DNA of 64,000 nucleotides from Lachnospiraceae bacterium (lineage in GTDB: Bacteria > Bacillota_A > Clostridia > Lachnospirales > Lachnospiraceae): positions 248,001 to 312,000 of the forward strand of contig JAGAIR010000002.1 of assembly GCA_017626435.1 (NCBI GenBank). The letters run 5' to 3'. Under the pieces are notes generated by a model. It had not been told where the DNA came from. It searched no databases and was given only the letters and a program-made list of their open reading frames with translations. The position numbers and the translations under genes are program-made. Shown here piece by piece: positions 36,045-45,107 of this stretch (within the stretch, counting starts at the first letter, position 1; each line of letters begins with the position of its first letter).

Positions 36045-36938
36045 ATGAAGAATAAAACCCGTTACCAGACCTTGATGAATCTCTATCAGATGGGCAGACA
36101 GTTTTCCAAAAAGCTGCGGAACACTTCTATTTCTGCCTATTCAGGACAATCTGCCTATATGCTGATTCTCTCCTTTTTTCCATTTTTTATATTTCTTCTT
36201 GCATTGCTGAAATATACCCCTCTTACCGAAGAAATACTGTTATCTGCCATTGAAATCATATTTCCGGTCTCTTTCCGAAATTTTATGATTTCTCTGATCA
36301 ATGGGATTTTTCAGGATCAGACGACTTCTCTCTTGCCGGTTACTGTGATCACGGCACTCTGGCTTGGCTCCAAATCATTTTTATCTCTGATCAACGGACT
36401 AAACTCAGTCTATGAAATTGAAGAAACCAGAAATTATTTTGTTCTACGTTTCTGGGCCGTACTATATACCATACTGTTTGCTGTTCTCATTCTGGCAACT
36501 CTGACAGTGCTTGTCTTTGGAAATACTCTGTTCTTCTATCTGACAAAGCACTTTCCGATCATCGAACATATTTTGCTGCCTATTATCAGCTTCCGTTCCC
36601 TTGCAAGTTTTCTGATCATGCTGTTGTTTTTTGCTGTTCTCTACAAAAACATTCCTAATGAAAAACTGCGGTTTACAGACCAGCTTCCCGGTGCACTTCT
36701 TGCAACTACCGGCTGGATGGGCTTTTCCTTTTTATACTCCTATTACGTAGACCATATCAGTAACTATTCTTCTTTTTATGGCACTATGACTATTATTGCC
36801 CTGCTGATGGTCTGGCTGTACGCCTGTATGTATATTCTTTTTTTCGGAGGGCTGTTAAACTATCTCCTAAAAGAATACCGTGTCCACGATTATCTCACTG
36901 TTCTGAAAAAACAGCAGGATACCTCCTCTTCCAGATAA
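36045..36938 (+). CDS. YihY/BrkB family membrane protein
   Basis: 297 residues with about six membrane helices. Family features include the N-terminal amphipathic KLRNTSISAYSGQSAYMLILSFFPFFIFLLALL (about 22-55), then ITALWLGSKSFLSLINGLNSVYEIEE (about 100-125) and PGALLATTGWMGFSFLYSYYVDH (about 210-232). The family was once called RNase BN, which is incorrect; the function remains unknown. AGAGG precedes the start, 27 bases after the PHP gene. Confidence 0.92.
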   Translation: MKNKTRYQTLMNLYQMGRQFSKKLRNTSISAYSGQSAYMLILSFFPFFIFLLALLKYTPLTEEILLSAIEIIFPVSFRNFMISLINGIFQDQTTSLLPVTVITALWLGSKSFLSLINGLNSVYEIEETRNYFVLRFWAVLYTILFAVLILATLTVLVFGNTLFFYLTKHFPIIEHILLPIISFRSLASFLIMLLFFAVLYKNIPNEKLRFTDQLPGALLATTGWMGFSFLYSYYVDHISNYSSFYGTMTIIALLMVWLYACMYILFFGGLLNYLLKEYRVHDYLTVLKKQQDTSSSR

Positions 36939-36955
36939 ACCCTTTTACAACTGAT

Positions 36956-38356
36956 CTATTTCATTTTACAGCCACTATAGTAATGCATTAATATCTGCTC
37001 ATAATCATACCCCGATTCTGCCATTTCTGCTGCGCCATTCTGGCTCATTCCGACACCGTGACCGAATCCTCCTCCTGTAAGCTGAAAATAAACCTTTCCC
37101 TGTTTTACTCCATCCTGTATCAGAAATGCAGCACTGGGAAGCATGGAAAGCTGTCCCGTACTGCCGTCCTGCTTTTCGATCACACTACCCATCAGTATCA
37201 GCTTTTCCCTGATATTCTGCTGCCCGCTTACTATTTCTTTTCCTTTTGTTCCGACAATACATATCTTTGCCAGAATTCCGCTTTTTTCCCGTTTTAAAAT
37301 CTGAATTTTTTTTACATTCCCTAGTCCCAGCTTTTCTCCCAGCCTCTTGGCAGACAGCTTTACTTTCCAACGATACCAGCTGCAGTCTTCATCATAGGTA
37401 TCGCAGATTTTTTTTGTCATAAAAGCATGAAATATTTTTTCGTCTGCCAGGTTCAATTCGTTTATATTTGTTTTTTTTCTGCTGGCTTCTGTAATCTGGA
37501 GTTTATCCGGGTAGCATTCATCATTCTCTCCACCCCAGACCTGCTTTGTAGTCGCACTGCATCCCCAGGAGGTAGAATAATAGTATGTGGTGATCACGTT
37601 CTTTCCATGAAAAAGCATTTCTCCGGCAGTGGATTCCACTGCCTTTCTGGAATTTTTATCCTCTCCAGCCATATTATAAACCTGAAAAGCAGTGGTATCA
37701 TCCACATCCGCCCCATATTTCTTATAGGTCCCAGCTTTCTTCTGCTGCCAGGCAAAGCTTCTGGCACATACAGCCTGGGCTTTTAATGCCTCCATTGGAT
37801 AGGAAGAGGACATTTCACTTGGTACGACCCCATATAAATATTCTTTTAATTTCAGTTGGTTAATCAGCAAAATCCCCTGGCTCTTCCCCACAAGTTCCAA
37901 TGTTCCGCGATATGCGGGAATCTGCTGCCTGCGGAGAATGGAAGATACCTGAAGCTTTCCACCAGGACATGACAGAAGAATCTTCCCCTTATTTTTTTCC
38001 ATATCTTTTCCGGAAAAACAAACTGTCCTGCCAGCGTGATATGTCTTTTTCTTTCCCTTTTGTTCCACCACAAAATCCCGGCTTCCGGTAATCTTTATCT
38101 CCTGGTGAAAAATACTGGTCATATCTGAATTTGTCAGTAAAACACGGATTTTTTCCTCATCCCTTTTTTCTCTTTGATCAATCCCTTTCTTTTGCAGCAC
38201 TTTCTGCTGTTCCCCATCCGATGGATTCTCTTTCCGGAACAACATTCCCTTTTTTTGGCAGTCTGCGATCAAACAAACCAAAAGCAGCACTGAAATCCCC
38301 AGTACTGCCAGCAGACGTCCCTGTAATTTTTGTTTCTTTCTGCCTCTCTTCTTCAT
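36956..38356 (-). CDS. SpoIID/LytB domain protein
   Basis: 466 residues with an N-terminal membrane anchor (about 17-34, LLAVLGISVLLLVCLIADC). The SpoIID domain has GVVPSEMSSSYPMEALKAQAVCARSFA (about 175-200, with the catalytic-type glutamate in PSEM) and ends with GGGFGHGVGMSQNGAAEMAESGYDYEQILMHYYSG. SpoIID is a lytic transglycosylase that trims peptidoglycan stripped by SpoIIP during engulfment. This may be SpoIID itself or a LytB-like relative, since it is not next to spoIIR or murAA. The frame is open to 38446; the ATG at 38356 is preferred because GGAGACAGGA precedes it. Confidence 0.88.
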   Translation of the reverse strand: MKKRGRKKQKLQGRLLAVLGISVLLLVCLIADCQKKGMLFRKENPSDGEQQKVLQKKGIDQREKRDEEKIRVLLTNSDMTSIFHQEIKITGSRDFVVEQKGKKKTYHAGRTVCFSGKDMEKNKGKILLSCPGGKLQVSSILRRQQIPAYRGTLELVGKSQGILLINQLKLKEYLYGVVPSEMSSSYPMEALKAQAVCARSFAWQQKKAGTYKKYGADVDDTTAFQVYNMAGEDKNSRKAVESTAGEMLFHGKNVITTYYYSTSWGCSATTKQVWGGENDECYPDKLQITEASRKKTNINELNLADEKIFHAFMTKKICDTYDEDCSWYRWKVKLSAKRLGEKLGLGNVKKIQILKREKSGILAKICIVGTKGKEIVSGQQNIREKLILMGSVIEKQDGSTGQLSMLPSAAFLIQDGVKQGKVYFQLTGGGFGHGVGMSQNGAAEMAESGYDYEQILMHYYSGCKMK

Positions 38357-38454
38357 TCCTGTCTCCATTCTGCCGGACCAACCGCCAATTTGGGCCGGCA
38401 AAGATATCACACTGACCTGCATGATCTGTCCAGTGCTTTGATACAAGCCTCTCT

Positions 38455-39126
38455 CTAGATATATTCCTGTATTCTGTATTCTATGATATCTACTGCCTCC
38501 GCAATAAACTCGAATGCTCTTTCGTAGGTATAATATACTGGCTTTTGCGGTTCCGGAGCCTGTTCAAAAAAGAAGGCAAGAATCCACTCCCGGCTTCTTG
38601 TCAACTCCTCCATTGTCAGCATCCCCTTAATCTCATATGGCTTGACAGTCTTCAGTATCTGGTATACCTGATCCATTCCCGGGTATTCTTTTGCCAAACG
38701 AAAATCAATCTGATTGACATCATAGGTGAAATACTGAAAAGTTTCCATATCTCTGTCTGTCAATCCGATAGACGCGATTTTTTTCATAAACTCCGGACGA
38801 ATCGTCAGCATAAAAATCTCATCAGCAAGAATATGCGTGATGTATCCCAGATATAATTCCCGGTTTAACAAGGCATCCCCCAGCATTTCCTTGGAAAATT
38901 CCAGAATTCGATGATGAAACAGCTCCAGATGCTCTGGCTGGGAAAATTGATAATCCGGTATTCCGTCCCGGAAATGAGTATGCATTTTCATTTCTCTCTG
39001 ATAATTTTCTCTTGCCTGTATCCCATCCGGACATACATTTCCCACAATAAAAAATTCTGGATGTTCCAGTGTCCACCGTTTTGATAATTCCCAGGCAATC
39101 GCCAAATGTTCTACTGTCCCCGCCAT
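38455..39126 (-). CDS. Zinc-dependent phospholipase C-like fold protein
   Basis: 223 residues, helical. Conserved histidine/aspartate motifs fit the zinc-dependent phospholipase C/S1-P1 nuclease-like superfamily: VEHLAIAWEL (about 5), FIVGNVCPDGI (about 26, metal-binding Asp), MKMHTHFRD (about 47), YLGYITHILADEIFM (about 93, HxxxD) and FRLAKEYP. Bacterial relatives include many uncharacterised hydrolases, so phospholipase activity is not assured. The start lies three bases after the stop of the pyruvate kinase-like gene, so translation is coupled. Confidence 0.75.
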   Translation of the reverse strand: MAGTVEHLAIAWELSKRWTLEHPEFFIVGNVCPDGIQARENYQREMKMHTHFRDGIPDYQFSQPEHLELFHHRILEFSKEMLGDALLNRELYLGYITHILADEIFMLTIRPEFMKKIASIGLTDRDMETFQYFTYDVNQIDFRLAKEYPGMDQVYQILKTVKPYEIKGMLTMEELTRSREWILAFFFEQAPEPQKPVYYTYERAFEFIAEAVDIIEYRIQEYI

Positions 39127-39129
39127 AGT

Positions 39130-40128
39130 TTAACGCTCCGTCGCTTCATTCTTTCTGTCCCGCATCGCTTCCTTTGCTGTCTGGACCAAATATCCCATGG
39201 CCGCAGAAGGATATTTGCCAACTGCTGTTTCACCAGTCAGCATCAACGCCTGTGCTCCATCCAGAACAGAGTTATAAATATCTGACACCTCCGCTCTGGT
39301 TGGCACCATAGACTCTTCCATGGAATGAAGCAGCTGTGTCACTACCATAAAAGGCTTTCCAGCTTCCTGACAAGCTATGCCAATATTCTTTTGCAAACGC
39401 GGCAGTGCCCATAACGAAACTGCATTCCCCAAATCGCCTCTGGCAATCACAATCATATCACTCTCCGGAATAATTTCTTTTAAATTCTCTATTCCTGCCT
39501 GATTTTCTATTTTTGAAAATATCCTGATATTTCCTGCCCCAACCTCCTGCAAAGCCTGACGCAGGTTACAGACATCCTGTGCATTTCTGACAAATGGCAG
39601 CATAACTCCTGTCACTCCCAGCTCCTGTGCCCTGGCAATATTTTCCATGTCTGATTTGGTCAGTGTAGGCATCTGGATATCAACTCCAGGCAATGCCATA
39701 CTCTTTTTAGAAAGTAAAACTCCTCCTCTCAGAACAATACATTCCGCCCAGGATTCCTTCGCCTTTTTTACCTTTAACAGTAGTTTTCCATCATCCAACA
39801 GGATCTCCTGTCCTTTTTCCAGGTAAGGCATCACCTTTTTCGGAATTTTGATACCACCTTTTCCCAGAATAATCTTTTTCTCCGCCTGTAATATCATCGG
39901 CTTTTTCAGCTTTCCTATGCGCAGCTCCGGTCCTTGCAGGTCAATCAGTAAATCCGGCTTGATATCGCATTTTCCAGCAGCCCTTCTGACACACTCCAGC
40001 CATTCCCTGCACTCTTCCAGATTCTGGTGAGACATATTGATCCGTACCCCTGTCATTCCTGTACGGAACATCTCTTCTAATATCTTCTCACTTTGACAGG
40101 CCCCTCCTAATGTACCATAAAATTCCAT
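39130..40128 (-). CDS. Short pyruvate kinase-like protein lacking the C-terminal domain
   Basis: 332 residues, against about 470-590 for pyruvate kinase. It starts MEFYGTLGGACQSEKILEEM, so the usual KTKIVCTIGPAS strand is altered. VRINMSH keeps the arginine and asparagine of the active-site loop. LIDLQGPELRIG, a reduced B domain (about 80-150), IFSKIENQAG (the Lys/Glu of the metal site), MIVIARGDLG, MVVTQLLHSM and LDGAQALMLTGETAVGKYP are all present. Sequence stops right after the TIM barrel, so the C-terminal allosteric domain is missing altogether. AGAGGAAG supports the start. It may be a barrel-only pyruvate kinase or a repurposed homologue; no second pyruvate kinase is seen in this window. 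Confidence 0.85.
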   Translation of the reverse strand: MEFYGTLGGACQSEKILEEMFRTGMTGVRINMSHQNLEECREWLECVRRAAGKCDIKPDLLIDLQGPELRIGKLKKPMILQAEKKIILGKGGIKIPKKVMPYLEKGQEILLDDGKLLLKVKKAKESWAECIVLRGGVLLSKKSMALPGVDIQMPTLTKSDMENIARAQELGVTGVMLPFVRNAQDVCNLRQALQEVGAGNIRIFSKIENQAGIENLKEIIPESDMIVIARGDLGNAVSLWALPRLQKNIGIACQEAGKPFMVVTQLLHSMEESMVPTRAEVSDIYNSVLDGAQALMLTGETAVGKYPSAAMGYLVQTAKEAMRDRKNEATER

Positions 40129-40215
40129 AACTCTTCCTCTCTATACTATTTCACTATATATCCGAACCATCCCACCTATAGCTACTATATCACATAATTC
40201 ATTGGAAAAAAGGGG

Positions 40216-40244
40216 TTGATTTTCTCCCCAAAATAAGATAGAAT
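40216..40244 (+). promoter_or_regulatory. tRNA-Thr promoter
   Basis: TTGATT (40216-40221) and TAGAAT (40239-40244) with 17-base spacing, ending ten bases before the mature tRNA. Confidence 0.75.
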
Positions 40245-40254
40245 ATTTTGCAGT

Positions 40255-40327
40255 GCTGAAATAGCTCAGTTGGTAGAGCACTTCACTCGTAATGAAGGGG
40301 TCGTGGGTTCAAGTCCCATTTTCAGCT
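40255..40327 (+). tRNA. tRNA-Thr (anticodon CGU)
   Basis: 73-base cloverleaf. The acceptor stem GCTGAAA/TTTCAGC is perfect. The D-arm is GCTCAGTTGGTAGAGC. The anticodon stem CTTCA/TGAAG holds the loop CTCGTAA with anticodon CGT (reads ACG). The variable loop is GGGTC, and the T-arm GTGGG-TTCAAGT-CCCAT has one wobble pair. CCA is not encoded. It is a single gene with its own promoter and terminator. Confidence 0.95.
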
Positions 40328-40358
40328 CTTTTCTTCAAATTTCACTATAACACTTTAT

Positions 40359-40391
40359 GCGAAAGGCACTCCAAACGGGGTGCTTTTTGCG
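40359..40391. terminator. Terminator after tRNA-Thr, shared with the convergent rsuA-type gene
   Basis: GCGAAAGGCACTCC-AAAC-GGGGTGCTTTTTGC forms a stem with a GC-rich upper part (one wobble pair) and a T-run inside the 3' arm. The reverse strand also carries AAAAAG/CTTTT sides, so it could serve the gene at 40425. Confidence 0.75.
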
Positions 40392-40424
40392 TTAGCCCGA
40401 TCACTCCAATTTCCTATGGACTGC

Positions 40425-41174
40425 TTATTCTTTCTGCTTTTTCAGGCACTGGATCTCTTCCCGTGTCAATTTCCGGTATTCTCCCTTCGCCAGACTCTCA
40501 TCCAGCTTCAATGCTCCCATAGACAATCTTTTTAAATATAAGACCGGCTTTCCCACTGCCGCCATCATCCGTTTCACCTGATGATAACGACCTTCCTGGA
40601 TCGTCAACTCCAGCCAGGTATATTCCGTGATTTCTTCCTCTGGTATATCCTCCCTCTCTCCGATGGCTGTTTCCAGAATCTTTACTTTAGAAGGAAGGGT
40701 ATTCTTTTCATCTCCAATGTCCAGACCATTCTCTAACCGCTGGATATCCTCTGTATCTACTTCTCCCTGTACTTTTACAAGATAAGTTTTCCCCACATGC
40801 TTTTTGGGAGAAAGCAGTTCATGTGCCAGCATTCCATCATTAGTTATCAGAAGAAGCCCCTCCGTATCCTTGTCCAGCCGTCCCACCGGAAATAAATCCT
40901 CTCTCCTGCTGTCCTTTATCAGGGACACTACAGTAGGAAACTCTTTGTCCGACACTGCTGAAACATATCCGCGGGGCTTATGGAGCATATAATATTCATA
41001 TGGAACATATTCAATCGTTTCACCATCCATAGTAATGATGTCATCTGCTGTCACCTTCTGTTCCGGTTTTCCAGCAGGAATGTCATTGACAAAAACACGG
41101 CCTGATTTGATGAATCTCTTCACCTCAGACCGTGTCCCTATGGACATCTGTGCTAAATATTTATCTAGTCGCAT
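40425..41174 (-). CDS. Ribosomal RNA pseudouridine synthase, RsuA/RluB type
   Basis: 249 residues. An N-terminal S4 RNA-binding domain (MRLDKYLAQMSIGTRSEVKRFIKSGRVFVND, about 1-31) is followed by the catalytic domain with VGRLDKDTEGLLLITNDG (catalytic Asp at about 102). KTYLVKVQG and EGRYHQVKRMMAAVGKPVLYLKR follow further on. It isomerises a uridine in ribosomal RNA; the size and motifs fit the RsuA group (16S) but do not exclude RluB (23S). It follows the glycogen synthase gene by 59 bases on the same strand. Confidence 0.92.
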   Translation of the reverse strand: MRLDKYLAQMSIGTRSEVKRFIKSGRVFVNDIPAGKPEQKVTADDIITMDGETIEYVPYEYYMLHKPRGYVSAVSDKEFPTVVSLIKDSRREDLFPVGRLDKDTEGLLLITNDGMLAHELLSPKKHVGKTYLVKVQGEVDTEDIQRLENGLDIGDEKNTLPSKVKILETAIGEREDIPEEEITEYTWLELTIQEGRYHQVKRMMAAVGKPVLYLKRLSMGALKLDESLAKGEYRKLTREEIQCLKKQKE

Positions 41175-41233
41175 CTGTCTTTATTCTCTTTCTTTCTGTT
41201 TCCTTTTCTACGTACAATCGCACCACAGCTTTA

Positions 41234-42670
41234 TTACAGTCCATGATACATCTGCTCATACTTTCTGGCTGAATTGTTCCATGAGAAATCCTGTACCATA
41301 CCGCGGTCAATAATCTTATTCCACTCTCTCTTACGATTGTAATAAACATCTTTTGCATAACGGATGGTATTTAACATCTCATGTGCATTATAATTACAGA
41401 AGGAGAATCCGGTTCCCTTGCTCTCATATTCATTGTATGGCTCTACTGTATCCTTCAGTCCACCGGTCTCTCTGACGATTGGTACTGTACCATAGCGCAG
41501 GCTCATCAGCTGGCTGAGACCACATGGTTCAAACAGTGATGGCATCAGGAAAGCATCACATGCTGCATATATCTTGTGAGAACGCTCATTGGAATAGAAA
41601 ATATTGGCAGATACTCTTCCGTGATACTTCCATTCAAAGTGACGAAACAAATTCTCATAACGCTCTTCACCAGTTCCCAATACTACCAGCTGGGTATCTT
41701 CCGCACAGATTTCCTCAATCACATAATCAATCAGGTCAAATCCTTTCTGGTCCGTCAGACGGGATACGATACCGATCATAAATTTCTTATCATTTTCCTC
41801 CAGACCAAGCTCCTTCTGAAGCCCACGTTTATTCTTTATCTTTTCCTTTCGGAAGTTTTTAACATTATAATTGGCATAAATATATGGGTCTGTCTCCGGA
41901 TTGTACTCATTGTAATCCAGACCATTTACGATACCGATCAGTGAGTTGCTCCTTGCACGCATCAATCCATCCAGATGCTCTCCGTAAAATGGCATCTTGA
42001 TCTCCTCTGCATAGGAATCGCTGACAGTTGTTACCATATCTGCATAGACAATACCGCCCTTCAGATAGTTGGCATCTCCATATGCCTCCAGTTTATCCGG
42101 TGAAAAATAATACTCATTCAGCCCGGTGATGTCAATAACCTTCTGCTTGTCCCAGATACCCTGGAATTTCAGGTTATGTATGGTCATGATCGTCTTAATA
42201 CCATGATAAAAAGGATTCGCATTGAAGGTATCCTTAATATAAACCGGAATCAAGCCAGTCTGCCAGTCATGACAATGGATGATATCTGGTCTGAAATCCA
42301 GTGAAGGCATCGCTGACAGTGCTGCCTTACAGAAGAATGCAAATTTCTCAATATCTTCATGGATATTTCCATATGGATGATATCCCGCAAAATAAAACTC
42401 ATTATCAATAAAATAGAAATGAACTCCCTCATACTCCATTTCCAGAATGCCCACATACTGGCTTCTCCATGCCAAATCCATATAAAAGTGTGTCTTATAC
42501 TGCATCTGCTGCTTCCATTCATCCGGAATGCATGCATACTTTGGTATCATAACACGAACATCAAATTCTTCCTTATTAAAGTATTTTGGAAGAGAACCCA
42601 CTACATCAGCTAATCCTCCTGTTTTCACAAAAGGAACGCATTCTGAAGCTACAAACAATACATTTTTCAT
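41234..42670 (-). CDS. glgA: Glycogen synthase (ADP-glucose type, GT5)
   Basis: 478 residues, the normal length. It transfers glucose from ADP-glucose to a growing alpha-1,4-glucan. The substrate-binding motif VKTGGLADVVGSLP is near residue 15. HCHDWQTGLIP (about 130), IGIVSRLTDQKGFDL (about 293) and LMPSLFEPCGLSQLMSLRYG (about 375; catalytic-type Glu) are intact. The in-frame GTG at 42676 overlaps the ribosome site; the ATG at 42670 is used. The other glycogen genes (glgC, glgD, glgB) are not here. A TATAAT box lies upstream. Confidence 0.96.
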   Translation of the reverse strand: MKNVLFVASECVPFVKTGGLADVVGSLPKYFNKEEFDVRVMIPKYACIPDEWKQQMQYKTHFYMDLAWRSQYVGILEMEYEGVHFYFIDNEFYFAGYHPYGNIHEDIEKFAFFCKAALSAMPSLDFRPDIIHCHDWQTGLIPVYIKDTFNANPFYHGIKTIMTIHNLKFQGIWDKQKVIDITGLNEYYFSPDKLEAYGDANYLKGGIVYADMVTTVSDSYAEEIKMPFYGEHLDGLMRARSNSLIGIVNGLDYNEYNPETDPYIYANYNVKNFRKEKIKNKRGLQKELGLEENDKKFMIGIVSRLTDQKGFDLIDYVIEEICAEDTQLVVLGTGEERYENLFRHFEWKYHGRVSANIFYSNERSHKIYAACDAFLMPSLFEPCGLSQLMSLRYGTVPIVRETGGLKDTVEPYNEYESKGTGFSFCNYNAHEMLNTIRYAKDVYYNRKREWNKIIDRGMVQDFSWNNSARKYEQMYHGL

Positions 42671-42707
42671 ATACACCCTCCATTCAATTAAAAGACCTAC
42701 ACTTTCG

Positions 42708-42713
42708 ATTATA
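42708..42713 (-). promoter_or_regulatory. -10 box of glgA
   Basis: A consensus TATAAT on the minus strand, 38 bases before the glgA start; the -35 region is weak (TTTTCA at 17-base spacing). Confidence 0.5.
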
Positions 42714-42762
42714 ACTTATTTGTAATGATGTGAAAAGTGTTTTTTGATACTTTGATTGTTTT

Positions 42763-43569
42763 TTATGCCCGCATTTTATATTCGAGGCGGATTTTGTCAG
42801 CGATCAGTGCAACGAATTCTGAGTTTGTCGGCTTTCCCTTTCCTGAATTTACAGTATATCCAAACAATTCTTCTATGGTCTCCATCTTTCCTCTGCTCCA
42901 TGCCACCTCGATTGCATGACGGATCGCCCTCTCTACTCTGCTGGAGGTTGTCTTATGCCTCTTGGCAATAGTAGGATACAGTACCTTTGTAATCGAACCG
43001 AGCATTTCTGTATCATTGACTGCCATCATTATGGCATCACGCAGATACTGATACCCCTTAATATGTGCCGGTATCCCAATTTCATGGATGATTTCTGTTA
43101 CATCCGCTTCCAGGCTGTTTTCCATTTTCCGGTTACGGTTTTCAAATACCGTGCTTATCACTTTATTATTTACCTGTTCTGCTCCTGCTCTGTCCTTTGA
43201 TCCCACTGCTTTGATCCGGGATACGACCACTCTGGGATCGAATGGCTTTAATATATAATAGGCAGCTCCAAGATGAAACGCATTTTCCGTTACATTCTCC
43301 TGACTGACAGCAGAAACCACAATGATTTCAGGAGTATGTTCCATTTCTCTTTTTTTCAGTCGTTCCATCACCCCTAAACCATCAATTTTAGGCATGATCA
43401 GATCCAACAGAACCACGTCAGGACGAAGCAGAGAAATCAAACGCAATGCCTCCTCTCCATCTGATGCTGTTCCTGCTACCTCCATGTCCTGTTCCCGTTC
43501 CAGTGCTTCTTTTAGTATATTTACGATTCTTTTGTTATCATCTACTATTAACACTCTAATTGACGCCAT
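42763..43569 (-). CDS. spo0A: Sporulation master regulator Spo0A
   Basis: 268-residue response regulator that decides entry into sporulation. Receiver domain: IRVLIVDDN (acidic pair near 9-11), [14 protein letters not shown] (phosphorylated Asp near 56), VVSAVSQE and the lysine in [10 protein letters not shown]-terminal effector domain: [26 protein letters not shown], then [29 protein letters not shown], the DNA-recognition helix that is nearly invariant in Spo0A. The frame extends to 43638, but AGGAGGAACC places the start at 43569. It follows spoIVB as in other endospore formers. A possible Spo0A box and sigma-H-type promoter lie upstream. Confidence 0.98.
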   Translation of the reverse strand: MASIRVLIVDDNKRIVNILKEALEREQDMEVAGTASDGEEALRLISLLRPDVVLLDLIMPKIDGLGVMERLKKREMEHTPEIIVVSAVSQENVTENAFHLGAAYYILKPFDPRVVVSRIKAVGSKDRAGAEQVNNKVISTVFENRNRKMENSLEADVTEIIHEIGIPAHIKGYQYLRDAIMMAVNDTEMLGSITKVLYPTIAKRHKTTSSRVERAIRHAIEVAWSRGKMETIEELFGYTVNSGKGKPTNSEFVALIADKIRLEYKMRA

Positions 43570-43597
43570 GGTTCCTCCTATTCCATCTCTCAATATT

Positions 43598-43623
43598 GCT
43601 TCAACAAAAATTATAATTATCCT
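43598..43623 (-). promoter_or_regulatory. Possible sigma-H-type promoter of spo0A
   Basis: Minus-strand AGGATAA (43617-43623) and TTGAAGC (43598-43604), 12 bases apart, resembling the AGGAWWW ... GAAT pattern known for sigma-H promoters. The last base of GAAT is not matched, so support is moderate. Confidence 0.4.
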
Positions 43624-43655
43624 GGTTCCCCAGTTCAATGATAATGAGTCAGCAA

Positions 43656-43665
43656 TTTTCGACCA
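43656..43665 (-). promoter_or_regulatory. Possible Spo0A box
   Basis: TGGTCGAAAA on the minus strand, containing GTCGAA from the known TTGTCGAA-type Spo0A site. It lies about 30 bases upstream of the candidate -35 element, consistent with autoregulation. Confidence 0.45.
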
Positions 43666-43696
43666 GAATAGGTGATATCTTCCATGAAATACTTCC

Positions 43697-44992
43697 TTAC
43701 AGCATATTTTCGATAAAGGTAGCGTATCCCCGCGTCACATCTTTTACAAAAACATGTGTAACTGCTCCGATACATTTGTTATTCTGGATCAGCGGCGCCC
43801 CGGACATCCCCTGCACAATCCCTCCTGCATCTTTCAGCAGTTCCCGGTCCGTAACATGGATTTCCATTCCTTTGTTGTCATCGGAAGACAGATTAATCTT
43901 TTCTATTTCAACCTCATACTCCTTGATGGTATCACCCAGCTGACACAAAATAGACGCTTTGCCCTCCTGTACTTCCTGCTTTCTTCCCATCGCCATCGCT
44001 TTGTCTTCCTGATAGGAATATTCCTCCCGGATAATCTCTCCGGTTATTCCCAGAGATGTATTATTTGAAATAGTCCCCAGACGGTTTTTCTGCCCCAGGC
44101 TGACACTGCCCACCAGTTCTCCCGGCGCCCCCGGTTCCCCAAATACTACATGATCTATGCTTGCAGTGTAAAGACCGCCATTCTGAAGCTTGATCAGCAG
44201 GCCTGTATCTGCGTCTGTAATTCCATGCCCCAGAGCAGCAAACTGGTTTTTTTCTGTGACAAAGGTCAGAGTCCCAATCCCCTCGGTATCCTCCCTGAGC
44301 CATGCACCAATCTGGTACTTACCATTTTCAGCAAGTACAGGGGTAATCTTCACTTTTATTTTGTTTCTCCCACGGTTTACTCCAAGAATCAGTTTTTTTT
44401 GCCCGTTCTTCTGAATCAATGTACTGATATCCTGAATACTCACCACCTGCTCTCCGTTTACTGCATAGATATAATCTCCTGTCTGTAAAACCTCATATGC
44501 AGGCTGTCTTTCCATTCCATCCTTTCCAGACACCTTTCCAGTACCCAGGACCATAACCCCGTCTGCATGGACATATAACCCCACCGCCTTACCTACTGGC
44601 ATGACTTTCGCCTCTTCCATTACATCAAACTGTATATATTTACAGTGGAGCCAGCCGAACAGCTTAACCTGTGCCTGAAAACTGCCAGTTCCCCCCGCCG
44701 TTACAGAAACCGGCTCACTGATACTAAAGTGTATGTTATCTCCCACTTTTTTCGACTCATTAACACTGACCTGAGAGGCTTCGGTATCCTTTACTTTCAT
44801 ACTGATTTCTCCAAAAGGAATCGCAAAGTTCAAATTTTCCTTCTGATTTTCAAACAATAAGATCTCATCCGGAACCATTCTTTCCATTTGCCGGTACCAG
44901 CAAACTGCCATCAATGCCACTGCCCCTGACAGAGCGCCAAGCAAGCAAAGCCGATACCATATTTTTTGTTTCTCATTCATATAGCTCTTCAT
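43697..44992 (-). CDS. spoIVB: SpoIVB serine peptidase (S55), sporulation signalling
   Basis: 431 residues. In Bacillus, SpoIVB is secreted by the forespore and activates pro-sigma-K processing in the mother cell. An N-terminal membrane anchor (about 13-32) is followed by a PDZ domain (about 165-230: [21 protein letters not shown]) and the S55 peptidase domain. That domain has [13 protein letters not shown] (catalytic His, about 255) and [27 protein letters not shown] (catalytic Ser, about 393), both intact. TTG at 44998 is possible, but the ATG at 44992 is better placed after AGGAGG. It lies between recN and spo0A, the classical order. A strong terminator separates it from recN. Confidence 0.96.
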   Translation of the reverse strand: MKSYMNEKQKIWYRLCLLGALSGAVALMAVCWYRQMERMVPDEILLFENQKENLNFAIPFGEISMKVKDTEASQVSVNESKKVGDNIHFSISEPVSVTAGGTGSFQAQVKLFGWLHCKYIQFDVMEEAKVMPVGKAVGLYVHADGVMVLGTGKVSGKDGMERQPAYEVLQTGDYIYAVNGEQVVSIQDISTLIQKNGQKKLILGVNRGRNKIKVKITPVLAENGKYQIGAWLREDTEGIGTLTFVTEKNQFAALGHGITDADTGLLIKLQNGGLYTASIDHVVFGEPGAPGELVGSVSLGQKNRLGTISNNTSLGITGEIIREEYSYQEDKAMAMGRKQEVQEGKASILCQLGDTIKEYEVEIEKINLSSDDNKGMEIHVTDRELLKDAGGIVQGMSGAPLIQNNKCIGAVTHVFVKDVTRGYATFIENML

Positions 44993-45030
44993 TTTCAAGC
45001 CTCCTGTTTCTTTTTCTCTTTTCCTCTATC

Positions 45031-45078
45031 AAAAAAGAGACGTTTCTATCTTTGATTATGATACAAAACGTCTCTTTC
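45031..45078 (-). terminator. Terminator of recN
   Basis: AAAGAGACGTTT and AAACGTCTCTTT form a perfect twelve-pair stem. On the minus strand the hairpin is followed by TTTTTT. It ends 30 bases after the recN stop and only 40 bases before spoIVB. Confidence 0.88.
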
Positions 45079-45107
45079 TATTCTTTCTTTTTATTCCTGA
45101 TACAATC

